64,000 bases of DNA, taken from assembly GCF_014859565.1 (NCBI RefSeq), contig NZ_JACUUA010000002.1, positions 1 through 64,000 on the forward strand. Direction: 5' to 3'. Origin of the DNA: Marinospirillum sp. (GTDB taxonomy: Bacteria; Pseudomonadota; Gammaproteobacteria; Pseudomonadales; Halomonadaceae). Positions 34,006 to 43,614 of the stretch are shown here, piece after piece. The position numbers and the translations under genes are program-made. A model generated the notes under the pieces. It was not told where the DNA came from. It worked only from the letters and a program-made list of their open reading frames with translations, and searched no databases. Position 1 is the stretch's first letter, and each line of letters opens with the position of its first letter.

Positions 34006-35718
34006 TCACAAGGGTTTTAAACCCACTTGGGTGATATGATCACCCTCTACAGCAACCACCACCCAACGAATGCCATGCCACTCCATCTGGTCACCCACCA
34101 CCGGATGCCCACCAAAACGTCGTGTCAGTAATTCACCCAAGGTCAGCCCCTCCTGATTCGGGCTGATGGTTAAACCATAAAGATCCGCAACATCCTTGAG
34201 CGGTGCATCACCAGACAAGGTGAAGTCACCAAAAAAGCTGCGAGCTTTTTCCTTGGCAGGCTGGGGTTCCTCGTTGAACATCTTGCTGAATACCGGTAGA
34301 TCAGCTTCACGCCCGATAATACAGAGCAGGTCACCCTGCTTTAAGCGTGTACTGCCCGATGGGTGGATCAGCTGTTTTTCACGGAACAAGGCCGCAATAC
34401 GAGCACCTGATGGAAAGCGTAAACGCCGTAACTCAACACCATTCAGCGTTTCGCTTTTTACGTTGTACACAAAGGCTTCATAATCATCCTCAGCAAATAC
34501 ACCCAGCAAACTGCGACGCTTTGGCATAAAGTCAGCAGGTACTTCCACCTTCAGCCAACGAGCAACCCAGGGCAAACTTGAACCCTGGATCAGCAAAGAG
34601 ATCAACACCACAAAAAAAGCGATATTAAAATAGAGGCTGGCATTGTCCACTTCGGCAATCACCGGGAAGATTGCCAACACTATGGGCACGGCACCGCGTA
34701 AACCCACCCAGGAAATAAAACCCAGCTCACGCCAGTTAAATTTAAAAAAGGGCTTCAAACACAAAAACACTGCCAAAGGACGTGCAATAAAAATCATACC
34801 CAACGCCAACAACGTGGCAGGCACAGCGGTCAGTAACATTTCATGCGGAGTCACCAGCAAACCCAGTATCAGGAACAGGCCTATCTGACTCAGCCAGGCC
34901 AAACCATCGTGAACGGGTAGAATATGCTGCAACTTGGCAGACCGGCTGTTACCAATCATTAAACCTGCCAGATAAATAGCCAGAAAACCACTACCACCCA
35001 GCAGGTTGGTGGTGGCAAACAACCCCAGACCTGCTCCAGTCACCAGCAAGGGATAAAGCCCGGTAGCCAGTTGCAGTTTTTTTAATGTCCAGGCAAAAAG
35101 CCAGCCCACTGCCAGCCCCATGGGTAACCCGATACCAAACTGCTGCACAAACATCAGCAGTGCGCTGAGTGGATCAGCAACATCCTGAGTTAACAGGGTA
35201 ATCAGGGTGATGGTGAGAAAAATGGCCATTGGGTCGTTGGTGCCGGATTCAATCTCCAGCGTGGCGCTGACCCGTTCGTTCAGATGCACCCCTTTACCAC
35301 CGAGCATTGAGAAAACCGCAGCCGCATCGGTGGAGCCCACAATGGCACCCACCAGCAGACCCTGCAGCAGAGTCAGATCAAAAATCCACATCGCCAGAAA
35401 ACCCGTCAGGCCGCTGGTCATCAATACACCCAGAGTTGCCAGTGACAAGGCCGGTCGCAAACCCACCCGGAAGGTTTTCATCCGGGTGCGCATGCCACCA
35501 TCCAGCAGGATAATCGCCAATGCCAGATGCCCAATGACATAAGCGACTTCAAAGCTGGCAAAAGCCAGACCACCAATACCATCTTCGCCAGCCAGCATAC
35601 CCATACCCAGAAATACCAGCAGCAGAGGCATGCCAACACGGGCGGAAATCACGCTGGCCAGAATACTCAGGCATAACAGCAGTGAAATAATCAGAAAGAT
35701 AGAATTGAGGTTTTCCAC
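34006..35718 (-). CDS. nhaP2: K+/H+ antiporter of the NhaP2 (CvrA) type
   Basis: This is a 570-residue CPA1-family antiporter. The first ~390 residues form 12-13 membrane helices with the ion-site motifs GSTDAAAVFSML and ESGTNDPMAIFLT; then come a TrkA-C (RCK-C) domain (~400-475) and a C-terminal CorC/HlyC-type domain (~490-570). NhaP2 proteins expel K+ (or Na+) for protons and help control potassium and volume at high salt or alkaline pH. The cytoplasmic domains point to NhaP2 rather than NhaP1. It is preceded by 145 bases that hold its promoter. Confidence 0.92.
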   Translation of the reverse strand: MENLNSIFLIISLLLCLSILASVISARVGMPLLLVFLGMGMLAGEDGIGGLAFASFEVAYVIGHLALAIILLDGGMRTRMKTFRVGLRPALSLATLGVLMTSGLTGFLAMWIFDLTLLQGLLVGAIVGSTDAAAVFSMLGGKGVHLNERVSATLEIESGTNDPMAIFLTITLITLLTQDVADPLSALLMFVQQFGIGLPMGLAVGWLFAWTLKKLQLATGLYPLLVTGAGLGLFATTNLLGGSGFLAIYLAGLMIGNSRSAKLQHILPVHDGLAWLSQIGLFLILGLLVTPHEMLLTAVPATLLALGMIFIARPLAVFLCLKPFFKFNWRELGFISWVGLRGAVPIVLAIFPVIAEVDNASLYFNIAFFVVLISLLIQGSSLPWVARWLKVEVPADFMPKRRSLLGVFAEDDYEAFVYNVKSETLNGVELRRLRFPSGARIAALFREKQLIHPSGSTRLKQGDLLCIIGREADLPVFSKMFNEEPQPAKEKARSFFGDFTLSGDAPLKDVADLYGLTISPNQEGLTLGELLTRRFGGHPVVGDQMEWHGIRWVVVAVEGDHITQVGLKPL

Positions 35719-35762
35719 AGTGGCATCAGATCATCATGGGTCATAAGTGTTTCTATTCTGCC

Positions 35763-35774
35763 ACAAAATTTTGT
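35763..35774. promoter_or_regulatory. 12-bp palindrome upstream of nhaP2
   Basis: ACAAAATTTTGT is a perfect palindrome 45 bases upstream of the nhaP2 start. It is short and A/T-rich, so chance is possible; a dimeric repressor site is the alternative. Confidence 0.18.
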
Positions 35775-35863
35775 CGGCAAAGCATGTCGCTGAAGGAAAA
35801 TCACACCACCAGAGTTGGGCAAGGTGCACCACTGGCAATTCGCTCGGACATCCAAAACAACGG

Positions 35864-37147
35864 CTAGTAAAACGCCAGATCCCGAAGGAACAGCGCAATT
35901 TGTGGAAAAATGATAATCAAAGCAGCCGAGAGGACCAGCATAAAAACAAAGGGTGGCGTGCCTTTGATCACCTCCCAGTAGGGGCGTTTGAAGATGGCAA
36001 TCGCTGTAAAAATGTCACAACCAAACGGGGGTGTCGCCGAGCCGATTGCCACCATCAGTGTGATTAGTACCCCCACCAGTACTGGGTCCAGCCCTGTTCC
36101 GGCAATCGCTGGTGCAAAAATCGGGGTTAACACCAGAATCACTACAATGGGGTCAACAAACATACAGGCCACAAAAAATGCCACGGCAATGGCAATCAGC
36201 ACACTGGTCGGACCGGCTTCATTGATACCCAGACTGCCCAATACCGCCTGCGGAATCTGGGCAAAAGAAATGATCCAGGAAAAACCATTACCTACGGCTA
36301 CAAGAATAAAAACCACAGCGGTAATCAACCCAGTGGACTTGGCAATACGATAGATGTCCTTCAGACCCAGTGAACGAAAAACAATAAACTCCAGCACCAC
36401 CGCATAAAGCACACAGGCTGCGGCAGCTTCTGTGGGGCTAAAAATCCCGCCATAAATACCACCCACAATAATGACCGGAAAACCCAGCGGCCAGAGTGCC
36501 TGCTGCACGGATTTTATACGCTCCATCCAGCTGGCTTTGGGTTCAGTAGGCACCTTGTTGATCATTGCATAAACAATACAATAGGCTGAAAACATTGCCA
36601 GAATCAGCAAGCCGGGGCCGATACCGGCAATAAACAGCTCCCCGATGGATGTACCGGAAATCACCCCGTAAATGATCATGCCGATACTGGGCGGGATCAG
36701 AAAGGCAATATCACTGGAGTTGATGATCAGCGCCAGCGTGAAAGAATCCTTGTAACCCGCCTTCAACATACGCGGGCGCAGGGGTGAACCCACCGCCACC
36801 ACTGTAGCCTGGGTTGAGCCGGACACTGCACCAAACAAGGTGCAGGATGCGGCCGTACTGACCGCCAAGCCACCCTTGATGTGACCAATAAATGCCATCA
36901 CCATATTAACCAGACGATTGGCAGACTGACCACGAGTCATAATATCTGCCGCCAGAATAAACATTGGCACCGCAATCAGTGCTGCAGGACGGATACCCCC
37001 CATCATCTGCTGGATAAAAGTGTTCATCTGGCCAAAGCCGTCAAACATCATATAAAAACCGATCAGCGCCGCCGCAATCAATGGCACCATCATCGGGAAT
37101 CCCAGCAGCAACAACACCACCATGGTGACCAGCATCAGAGTCATCAT
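35864..37147 (-). CDS. dctM: TRAP transporter large permease DctM
   Basis: This is a 427-residue inner-membrane protein of the DctM family, with about 12 helices in two inverted halves (GAVSGSTQATVVAVGS and PPSIGMIIYGVISGTSIGELFIAG in one; GFVAC-like and TPPFGCDIFTA in the other). It forms the Na+-coupled elevator transporter with DctQ. It lies three bases after dctQ. Substrate specificity comes from DctP and cannot be assigned; dicarboxylates, sugar acids, ectoine or sialic acid are all possible. Confidence 0.93.
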   Translation of the reverse strand: MMTLMLVTMVVLLLLGFPMMVPLIAAALIGFYMMFDGFGQMNTFIQQMMGGIRPAALIAVPMFILAADIMTRGQSANRLVNMVMAFIGHIKGGLAVSTAASCTLFGAVSGSTQATVVAVGSPLRPRMLKAGYKDSFTLALIINSSDIAFLIPPSIGMIIYGVISGTSIGELFIAGIGPGLLILAMFSAYCIVYAMINKVPTEPKASWMERIKSVQQALWPLGFPVIIVGGIYGGIFSPTEAAAACVLYAVVLEFIVFRSLGLKDIYRIAKSTGLITAVVFILVAVGNGFSWIISFAQIPQAVLGSLGINEAGPTSVLIAIAVAFFVACMFVDPIVVILVLTPIFAPAIAGTGLDPVLVGVLITLMVAIGSATPPFGCDIFTAIAIFKRPYWEVIKGTPPFVFMLVLSAALIIIFPQIALFLRDLAFY

Positions 37148-37150
37148 GCT

Positions 37151-37726
37151 TCAGACCTCCGTTTCATTGTCTTCATAACCATCCAAAACCTGTGTTGAGA
37201 GATAAACATCCCTCGAAACCAGATTCTTGATACCCGTCATGAAGTACTGAATGGCTGTCACCAACAAACCAATAGGCACCCACAGGTACATCAGATACAC
37301 CGGAATGCTCAGAGCCGGTAACACTCGGCCAGTTGCATAAACACTCTGGATGTAGCTGATTGCAAACCAAGTCAGGAACAGCATCAGGGCCGAGGTGATA
37401 AAAGAGATAACAATCATCAGGTAACGCCGTGCTTCCACCGGCAGGGCATCATAAACGGCTGACATACGAATATGGCGACCATGGCGGGCGGCATAACCGA
37501 TGCCGGCAAAGGTGATCATCACGATCAGAATACGATTGACCTCTTCAGAAAAGAACAGGCTTTCACCAAACACAAAACGCCCAACAATATTGGCTACGGT
37601 GTTGAATGCCATCAACAACACTCCAGCAGCCAGAATGACCCCTTCAACCTTGCTGATGCCGGTATCTATGCTGCCCAGCACACCGGGCAAACTGGATCGA
37701 ATTGCCGCAGGCGGCTCATCCTTCAT
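37151..37726 (-). CDS. dctQ: TRAP transporter small permease DctQ
   Basis: This is a 191-residue membrane protein with four predicted helices (around 20-42, 50-70, 95-118, 135-158) and the DctQ motif [30 protein letters not shown]. It caps and stabilises DctM. ATG 37726 is chosen because GGAGG lies seven bases upstream. It starts 57 bases after dctP, in the order P-Q-M. Confidence 0.9.
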   Translation of the reverse strand: [191 protein letters not shown]

Positions 37727-37782
37727 TTTCTGTCCTCCCAGAAAAGTGGTCATCCCTGACCACCAGAAAACAAAAAACCAGA

Positions 37783-38841
37783 TCAGCGAGCCGCGGCCTG
37801 CAGATCAGCTTTGAACTGCTCCAGCAGGGCTTCACCCCGCTCACCCGTCATCTCGATAAAACGTGCTTCCACCTGGGGTGCACGATCCATAAAGACCTGG
37901 CGCTCTTCTGCGGTCAGGCGGGTAACGGTGACCGCATCACTGGCTTCCATGATTTTATCCAGCATCCGTTCACTCAGACCCGGTACATATTCAGTGATGT
38001 ATTCAAAAGCATGGGCTGTGGCAGCCTGCACCAGCTGCTTGTCAGCATCAGAAAGACCCTGGTAGAACGCCTGATTAGCCATCATTGCTGTAGTGAACCA
38101 GCCATGGCCAGTGAAAATCAGGTTGGGAGAAACTTCATACAAACCACCGGATTCAATCCAGAAAATGGGATTTTCCTGCCCCTGAATGATGTTGGTTTGC
38201 AGACCACCATACACTTCACCCCAGGCCAGCGGGGTCGGAGTGGCACCAAAGGCACGGTAGGTTTCTGCCAGCAGCGGATTAGTCATGGTGCGAATGTTCT
38301 TACCGCGAAAATCTTCCGGGCTACGCACGGGTGTGTCTGCAGTGACCACCATTTCACCTTCCGGATACATGCTGAGCAGCTCCAGACCCTGCTCGGCATA
38401 CAACTCAGGGAACATTTCATTAATTGCCTTGCTGGATTTAAAGAACTCAACAACCGTCTGCTCATCGGTGGGCAGCAGATAAGGCACAAAAAACACCTGG
38501 GCTTCTGGTATCAGGGAGCCAGTAAAACCCGGAGACTGGTTCACAAACTGCAGAATACCCGCCTGAGTCTGTTCCATGATGTCATCTGACTCACCCAGCT
38601 CGCCAAAACGGAAGACCTGTACCGTGTGAGGTGAGTTAGCTTCAATGTATTCCTTGAACTGCTGTGCAAAAACATCCTGCACATCACCTTCAAACTCCTC
38701 ATGGGCATAACGCCAGTTTTGACCCTGCACAGCAGATGGAGCCGCACTGCTGGTTTCAGCGTCCTTGTCACCACCACAAGCGGCCAGACCTGCCAGCATC
38801 ACCCCTGTGATGGCAGTCGCCAGAATCTTTTTCAGCATCAT
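37783..38841 (-). CDS. dctP: TRAP transporter substrate-binding protein DctP with lipobox
   Basis: This is a 352-residue DctP-type binding protein. The conserved fold markers are WRYAHEEF, VQVFRFGELGESDDIMEQTQAG, GKNIRTMTNPLLAETYRAFGATPTPLAWGEVYGGLQTNIIQGQENP; the arginine in KNIRT is the likely carboxylate ligand. The N-terminus has a lipoprotein signal peptide with lipobox LAAC (Cys22) followed by Gly-Gly-Asp-Lys-Asp-Ala-Glu, so the protein is probably acylated rather than free in the periplasm, which is less common for TRAP binding proteins of Gram-negative bacteria. ATG 38841 has GAGGA seven bases upstream. Confidence 0.9.
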   Translation of the reverse strand: MMLKKILATAITGVMLAGLAACGGDKDAETSSAAPSAVQGQNWRYAHEEFEGDVQDVFAQQFKEYIEANSPHTVQVFRFGELGESDDIMEQTQAGILQFVNQSPGFTGSLIPEAQVFFVPYLLPTDEQTVVEFFKSSKAINEMFPELYAEQGLELLSMYPEGEMVVTADTPVRSPEDFRGKNIRTMTNPLLAETYRAFGATPTPLAWGEVYGGLQTNIIQGQENPIFWIESGGLYEVSPNLIFTGHGWFTTAMMANQAFYQGLSDADKQLVQAATAHAFEYITEYVPGLSERMLDKIMEASDAVTVTRLTAEERQVFMDRAPQVEARFIEMTGERGEALLEQFKADLQAAAR

Positions 38842-39004
38842 TGATCTATCCTCTTTTTCCGGTTTCGGCCAGAATTCAGCCTGCAGAACACAGCAAAAGC
38901 CCTGCCTGATAACCAGAATGGCAAATCGGTTTATGGATATCAAGCGTTCTGATTATTTAATATTATGCATTGCGCGTTATAACACTAAAGGAATCCGGTA
39001 CAAA

Positions 39005-39457
39005 ATGAAGGCATTAATACAGAGAGTGACCGAAGCCCGTGTGGATGTTAGTGGCCAACTGGTCGGTCAAATAAAGCAGGGGTTACTGGTGTTTCTGGGT
39101 GTAGAAAAACGGGATACCGAACAGGATGCTGAGTGGTTATTAAATCGACTTTTACACTACCGGATTTTTGCTGATGAAGCAGGTAAAATGAATCTTGGAT
39201 TGCAGCAGTCTGGCGGTGGTCTACTGATTGTTTCTCAGTTCACGCTGGCCGCAGACACCCGCAAGGGGTTACGTCCGGGTTTTTCCAGTGCGGCAGACCC
39301 AACCCGAGGGGAGTTGCTCTATAATTACTTTCTGAGTTTGGCACATGCCTGTCACTCACCCGTTGCCAGCGGTCGTTTTGGTGCCAACATGCAGGTGCAG
39401 TTGACCAACGATGGGCCGGTGACTTTTATGCTTGAATCACCCCTGACCCGAATTTGA
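39005..39457 (+). CDS. dtd: D-aminoacyl-tRNA deacylase
   Basis: This 150-residue homodimeric proofreading enzyme hydrolyses D-aminoacyl-tRNA (and Gly-tRNA-Ala). The key motifs are SQFTLAADTRKGLRPGFS (active-site Ser-Gln-x-Thr) and the C-terminal NDGPVTFMLES containing the cross-subunit Gly-cisPro. MKALIQRVTEARVDV is the standard N-terminus, fixing ATG 39005 rather than any of the open upstream frame. The next gene starts 11 bases downstream. Confidence 0.95.
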   Translation: MKALIQRVTEARVDVSGQLVGQIKQGLLVFLGVEKRDTEQDAEWLLNRLLHYRIFADEAGKMNLGLQQSGGGLLIVSQFTLAADTRKGLRPGFSSAADPTRGELLYNYFLSLAHACHSPVASGRFGANMQVQLTNDGPVTFMLESPLTRI

Positions 39458-39468
39458 GGAGAAGAACC

Positions 39469-40239
39469 TTGAGTCAATCAAAACCCGTTGCTGTTGTGAC
39501 CGGTGGTGCCCAGGGCATTGGCCGTGCCATTACCGGCGTACTGTTACAACAGGGCTGGCAGGTCATGATTGCAGATATTGATGGTGAGGCAGGAACCGAG
39601 TGTATCCATCTTTTTGATAACCTCGGCACGGTGCACTTTCAACCTGTGGATGTTTCTCGCGAAGATCAGGTACAACAACTGATGCGTACCACCCATGAAA
39701 AAATGGGACAGGTAAAATTACTGGTCAATAATGCCGGTATTGCCAATCCTTTTACTGGTGCGCTGGAAGATCTGGATCTTGCCACCTGGCAACGCTATCT
39801 GGATGTGAATCTGACCGGGGTTTTTTTATGCAGTAAACACGCAGCCGAAGATCTACGCAACACTAGGGGCAGCATCATTAACCTAGGCTCGACTCGCGCC
39901 ATCCAGTCCGAACCGGATACTGAAGCCTACTCCGCCAGCAAAGGGGGGGTCTTGGCACTCACTCATGCGCTGGCCATGAGCCTGGGGCCGGATGTACGGG
40001 TCAACTCCATCAGCCCCGGCTGGATTGAAGTGGGTGAGTGGCAGAAGGCCAGCTCACGTTACCAGCCGTTTCACTCGGACGAAGACCATGAGCAACACCC
40101 GGTTGGCCGTATGGGTAAACCCGATGATGTTGCCGGGCTGGTGCTCTGGTTGGCCTCGGATCTGGCCGGTTTTGTGACTGGGCAGGACTTTGTACTGGAT
40201 GGCGGCATGAGCCGTAAAATGGTGTACAAAGAGGACTAA
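39469..40239 (+). CDS. SDR family oxidoreductase
   Basis: This is a 256-residue classical short-chain dehydrogenase: coenzyme-binding TGGAQGIGRAI near the N-terminus, NNAGIANP, and the catalytic YSASKGG with a serine in NLGSTRA about 15 residues before it; the acidic residue after beta-2 (IADIDGE) suggests NAD+ preference. The TTG at 39469 has AGGAG eight bases upstream and is preferred. It follows dtd closely. The substrate is unknown. Its end overlaps the convergent ABC-F gene by four bases. Confidence 0.88.
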   Translation: MSQSKPVAVVTGGAQGIGRAITGVLLQQGWQVMIADIDGEAGTECIHLFDNLGTVHFQPVDVSREDQVQQLMRTTHEKMGQVKLLVNNAGIANPFTGALEDLDLATWQRYLDVNLTGVFLCSKHAAEDLRNTRGSIINLGSTRAIQSEPDTEAYSASKGGVLALTHALAMSLGPDVRVNSISPGWIEVGEWQKASSRYQPFHSDEDHEQHPVGRMGKPDDVAGLVLWLASDLAGFVTGQDFVLDGGMSRKMVYKED

Positions 40240-42164
40240 AGCCCCAGCGCTGCGGTGCGGGCTTCCAGCTCTTCACTGGCTTCCAGCCATTGTATTTCCA
40301 GGGTATCCACTTGCTGCTGCAGGCTGCCCTGATCCTTCAGCAGTGATTGGAGTTCTGCCTTGCGACCCGCATCACTGTAGAGTGAGGTTTCCGCTAGGGC
40401 TTCCTCAATGCGCGTCAGACTGGCTCTGGCCTGATCCATCTGCTGTTCCAGCTTGTTGACCTGGTTTTTTAAGGGTTTGAGCTGTTCCCGCAGGCGTGCC
40501 GCTTCTTTACGATCCATTTTTTTATTTACAGGAGCGGCCACACTCTGCTCCACAACCGGAGCTACCCTGTTTTTATCCACTCGCCGTTCAGCGGCTTGGC
40601 GTTCTTTTAACCAACGCGCATAATCCTCCAGATCCCCTTCAAAGTTGCTGATGCCACCATCCACCACCAGCCAGTATTCGTCCACGGTATTGCTCAGCAA
40701 ATGTCGGTCGTGAGAGACCACCATCACTGCCCCAGAAAACTCTTGTAATGCCAATGTTAGGGCATGACGCATTTCCAGATCCAGGTGGTTGGTTGGCTCA
40801 TCCAGCAGCAACAGGTTGGGTTTCTGCCAGGCAATCATTGCCAGTGCCAGACGGGCTTTTTCACCGCCGGAAAAACGACTGACCGGTGATAATACCTCAT
40901 CACCCTGAAAACCAAAACCACCCAGAAAATTACGCAGCTCCTGTTCACGGGCATCGGGAGACAAACGCTGCAGATGCAGCAGCGGTGTGGCATTCACATC
41001 CAGTGCTTCCAGCTGATGCTGGGCAAAATAACCAATATAAAGATGTTCACCCGGTGTACGTTGCCCTGTCACTGGCGGCAAATCTCCCACCAGGCTTTTG
41101 ATCAGGGTGGATTTACCCGCACCGTTGGGGCCCAGCAGACCAATCCGCTGTCCCGGATGCAGAGTAAAACCCACCTGCTGCAGAATGGGTTTTGTCTGAT
41201 AACCCAGCGTGGCATCACGCATCACTAACAACGGATCGGATGACTGGCTGGCTTCAGGAAATAAAAAATGAAAGGGTGAATCCACATGTGCTGGAGCAAT
41301 TTTTTCCATCCGCTCCAGTGCCTTGATACGGCTCTGTGCCTGTTTGGCTTTGGTGGCCTTGGCTTTGAAGCGGCGGATAAAGTCTTCCATGTGTGCCATT
41401 TCACGCTGCTGCTTTTCAAACATCGACTGTTGTTGTGCCAGCCGTTCTGCCCGCTGCCGCTCAAAAGCAGAATAACCCCCTTTGTAGAGGTTCAGCTGGC
41501 GTGCCTCAACATGCAGCAGGTGATCCACGACATTATCGAGAAAATCACGATCATGAGAAATTAATAACAGGGTGCCGGGATAAGTGCGTAACCAGCTTTC
41601 CAGCCAGAGGGTAGCATCCAGATCCAAGTGGTTGGTGGGCTCATCCAGTAACAGCAGATCAGAAGGCATAAACAGGGTACGCGCCAGATTCAGACGGATA
41701 CGCCAGCCACCGGAAAAACTGTTCACCGGATTGTTGAAGGTATCCTGCGGGAAGCCCAGTCCCGCCAGCAGTTGTTCTGCTTCAGCCCGTTTGGAATAAC
41801 CCCGCAGCAGGTCAAACTGATCGTGCAATTCTGCCAGCCGATGATTGTCGCCACTGGCCTCCGCTTCCTTTAACCCCTGCTCAACAGCGGTCAGCTCCTG
41901 ATGCCCCTCTAGCACATAGTCTATGGCTGGCTGGATCAATCCCGCCACCTCCTGAGCCATATGAGCAATGCGGTCGTAGCCGGACATTTGCAGCTCACCG
42001 GCATCCAGTGTAAGTTCACCTAACAGCAGCTTGAAGAGAGATGACTTGCCTGAGCCATTTGCTCCAGTCAGACCCACTTTCCAGCCTGAGTGGAGGCTGA
42101 CACTGGTATTTTCCAACAGGCGCAAATCGCCCCGTTGCAGTGTCAGACCACGAAATGTCATCAT
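40236..42164 (-). CDS. yheS: ABC-F ATPase of the YheS type
   Basis: This is a 642-residue soluble protein with two ABC ATPase domains: Walker A GANGSGKSS (~35-43) and GPNGAGKST (~350), signatures SGGWRIRLNLART and SGGEKARLALAM, both Walker B with LLLLDEPTNHLD; a linker between the domains (P-site tRNA interaction motif region) and a C-terminal coiled coil (~545-635). ABC-F proteins act on the ribosome E site. No membrane segments exist. It is divergent from the TIGR02444 gene with 43 bases between, as in several Pseudomonas-like genomes. Confidence 0.88.
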   Translation of the reverse strand: MMTFRGLTLQRGDLRLLENTSVSLHSGWKVGLTGANGSGKSSLFKLLLGELTLDAGELQMSGYDRIAHMAQEVAGLIQPAIDYVLEGHQELTAVEQGLKEAEASGDNHRLAELHDQFDLLRGYSKRAEAEQLLAGLGFPQDTFNNPVNSFSGGWRIRLNLARTLFMPSDLLLLDEPTNHLDLDATLWLESWLRTYPGTLLLISHDRDFLDNVVDHLLHVEARQLNLYKGGYSAFERQRAERLAQQQSMFEKQQREMAHMEDFIRRFKAKATKAKQAQSRIKALERMEKIAPAHVDSPFHFLFPEASQSSDPLLVMRDATLGYQTKPILQQVGFTLHPGQRIGLLGPNGAGKSTLIKSLVGDLPPVTGQRTPGEHLYIGYFAQHQLEALDVNATPLLHLQRLSPDAREQELRNFLGGFGFQGDEVLSPVSRFSGGEKARLALAMIAWQKPNLLLLDEPTNHLDLEMRHALTLALQEFSGAVMVVSHDRHLLSNTVDEYWLVVDGGISNFEGDLEDYARWLKERQAAERRVDKNRVAPVVEQSVAAPVNKKMDRKEAARLREQLKPLKNQVNKLEQQMDQARASLTRIEEALAETSLYSDAGRKAELQSLLKDQGSLQQQVDTLEIQWLEASEELEARTAALGL

Positions 42165-42207
42165 AGCTTGTTGCTCCCGACCAGTTTCCCGTAATAAGGA
42201 TAAAAAA

Positions 42208-42774
42208 ATGCTGCTGCATGATAACCCTTTCTGGCGTTTTTCGCTGAGCCTCTATCAGCTCAAGCGCATCAAGGATGCCTGTCTGCAACTTCAGGATGAA
42301 AGTGGTGCCAACGTTAATCTGATATTTTTTGCCCTCTGGGTTGCACAGCAGCAGCTGCGCTTTGCCCCTGACTGGCCGCAAGCATTTCAGCAGCTGGAAA
42401 ACTGGCACCGGGATTACACCCTGCAATTGCGCCGTCAGGCCAATGATCTTAAACGTCTGGCCGAAAAAGCAGATATGCACGAAGATGGCCCACTGCACCG
42501 GATGCGTGAGCATATTCTGAAAGCGGAATTGCTGGCTGAGCAGCAGGAACAGGCCGTACTTTATTATTATTACCAGGAGCGCCAGGGATTAATTGAGTGT
42601 GAGAACAAGGAAGCTGCACTGATTGAAAACCTCTGCCACTGCTTTTCTGATCCCACTACCGTGGATGACGCGCCACTCCGAGTCATGCTAGCGATTATAC
42701 TGGATGAGCAGGATGTAGGTTCGGTCTCTGTTCGCTTGCGTGAACAGCTGGAAAAACGCCATTTGCGTCGTTAA
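42208..42774 (+). CDS. TIGR02444 family protein
   Basis: This 188-residue protein opens with NPFWRFSLSLYQLKRIKDACLQLQD and NVNLIFFALWVA, the identifying block of the TIGR02444 family of unknown function found beside yheS. It is mostly helical with no signal or membrane helix. TAAGGA lies seven bases before the ATG. No function is proposed. Confidence 0.85.
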   Translation: MLLHDNPFWRFSLSLYQLKRIKDACLQLQDESGANVNLIFFALWVAQQQLRFAPDWPQAFQQLENWHRDYTLQLRRQANDLKRLAEKADMHEDGPLHRMREHILKAELLAEQQEQAVLYYYYQERQGLIECENKEAALIENLCHCFSDPTTVDDAPLRVMLAIILDEQDVGSVSVRLREQLEKRHLRR

Positions 42775-42802
42775 GGAACTTATATTCCACGGCAACACCT
42801 AA

Positions 42803-42817
42803 AACAACTCAGTTGTT
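42803..42817. promoter_or_regulatory. Operator-like dyad upstream of the FKBP gene
   Basis: AACAACT-C-AGTTGTT is a perfect seven-base dyad whose right end runs into TATAAC, a possible -10 element. A repressor bound here would block a promoter there. Confidence 0.28.
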
Positions 42818-42847
42818 ATAACCAAGAAAAACCTATAAGGAGTCATC

Positions 42848-43549
42848 ATGTACAAACAATTGGGCCAGCTGACCTTAGCCACAGCAGTCAGCCTCTCGCT
42901 GGCCTTACCGATTACGGCCTCAGCAGCCACCCCCAAAACAACCGAGGAGCGGGTGGGTTATAGTCTTGGCATTATGGTAGGCCGCCAGCTGCAACAGGAT
43001 ATCCAGAATCTGGATGTGGACAGCTTCAGCAGCGCCCTCAAGGATCTTTATGCCGGTCAACCACAAAAAATCAGTGATGACGAAATCGGCCAGATCCTGG
43101 AAGAACTGCAGCAGAACCTGATGGCTGAAGCACAACAGGCTGCTAATCAAGCAGCGGAGCGCAATTTAAAAGAAGGCCAGGATTTTCTGGCCGCTAATGC
43201 CCGCAAATCTGGTGTTAAAGTCACCGATAGCGGTTTGCAATACAAGGTCATCAAAGCCGGCAAGGGTAACAAGCCTCAGGCCACCTCCAGCGTGAAAGTT
43301 CACTATGAAGGCACCCTGATTGATGGTACGGTATTCGATAGCTCTTACCAGCGCGGCGAGCCGGTGGATTTCCGTGTTGATCAGGTCATTGCCGGCTGGC
43401 AGGAAGCACTGCAGCTGATGCCACAAGGCAGTGAGTGGATGGTTTATATCCCTGCTGATCTGGCTTATGGCCCAGCCGGTGCTGGTGGTGCTATCGGCCC
43501 GAATGCTGCATTGATCTTCAAGGTTGAACTACAGGAAGTGAAAGACTGA
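42848..43549 (+). CDS. FKBP-type peptidyl-prolyl isomerase with N-terminal dimerisation domain
   Basis: This 233-residue periplasmic foldase has a signal peptide (1-26, ASA cleavage), FKBP-N helical domain (~30-125, TEERVGYSLGIMVGRQL) and a C-terminal FKBP domain (~135-233) with SSVKVHYEGTLIDGTVFDSSY, VIAGWQEALQLM and IPADLAYG. It resembles FkpA/Mip-type chaperone-isomerases. AAGGAG precedes the ATG. The gene ends in a strong shared terminator with pnp on the other strand. Confidence 0.93.
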   Translation: MYKQLGQLTLATAVSLSLALPITASAATPKTTEERVGYSLGIMVGRQLQQDIQNLDVDSFSSALKDLYAGQPQKISDDEIGQILEELQQNLMAEAQQAANQAAERNLKEGQDFLAANARKSGVKVTDSGLQYKVIKAGKGNKPQATSSVKVHYEGTLIDGTVFDSSYQRGEPVDFRVDQVIAGWQEALQLMPQGSEWMVYIPADLAYGPAGAGGAIGPNAALIFKVELQEVKD

Positions 43550-43566
43550 GTTTGTTTTTCCACCTT

Positions 43567-43602
43567 GCAATAAAAAACGGCCTTACGGCCGTTTTTTATT
43601 GC
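43567..43602. terminator. Bidirectional terminator between the FKBP gene and pnp
   Basis: AATAAAAAACGGCC, a four-base loop (TTAC) and GGCCGTTTTTTATT form a long perfect stem with A and T tracts on both sides. Confidence 0.9.
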
Positions 43603-43614
43603 AGAAGATCAGGA

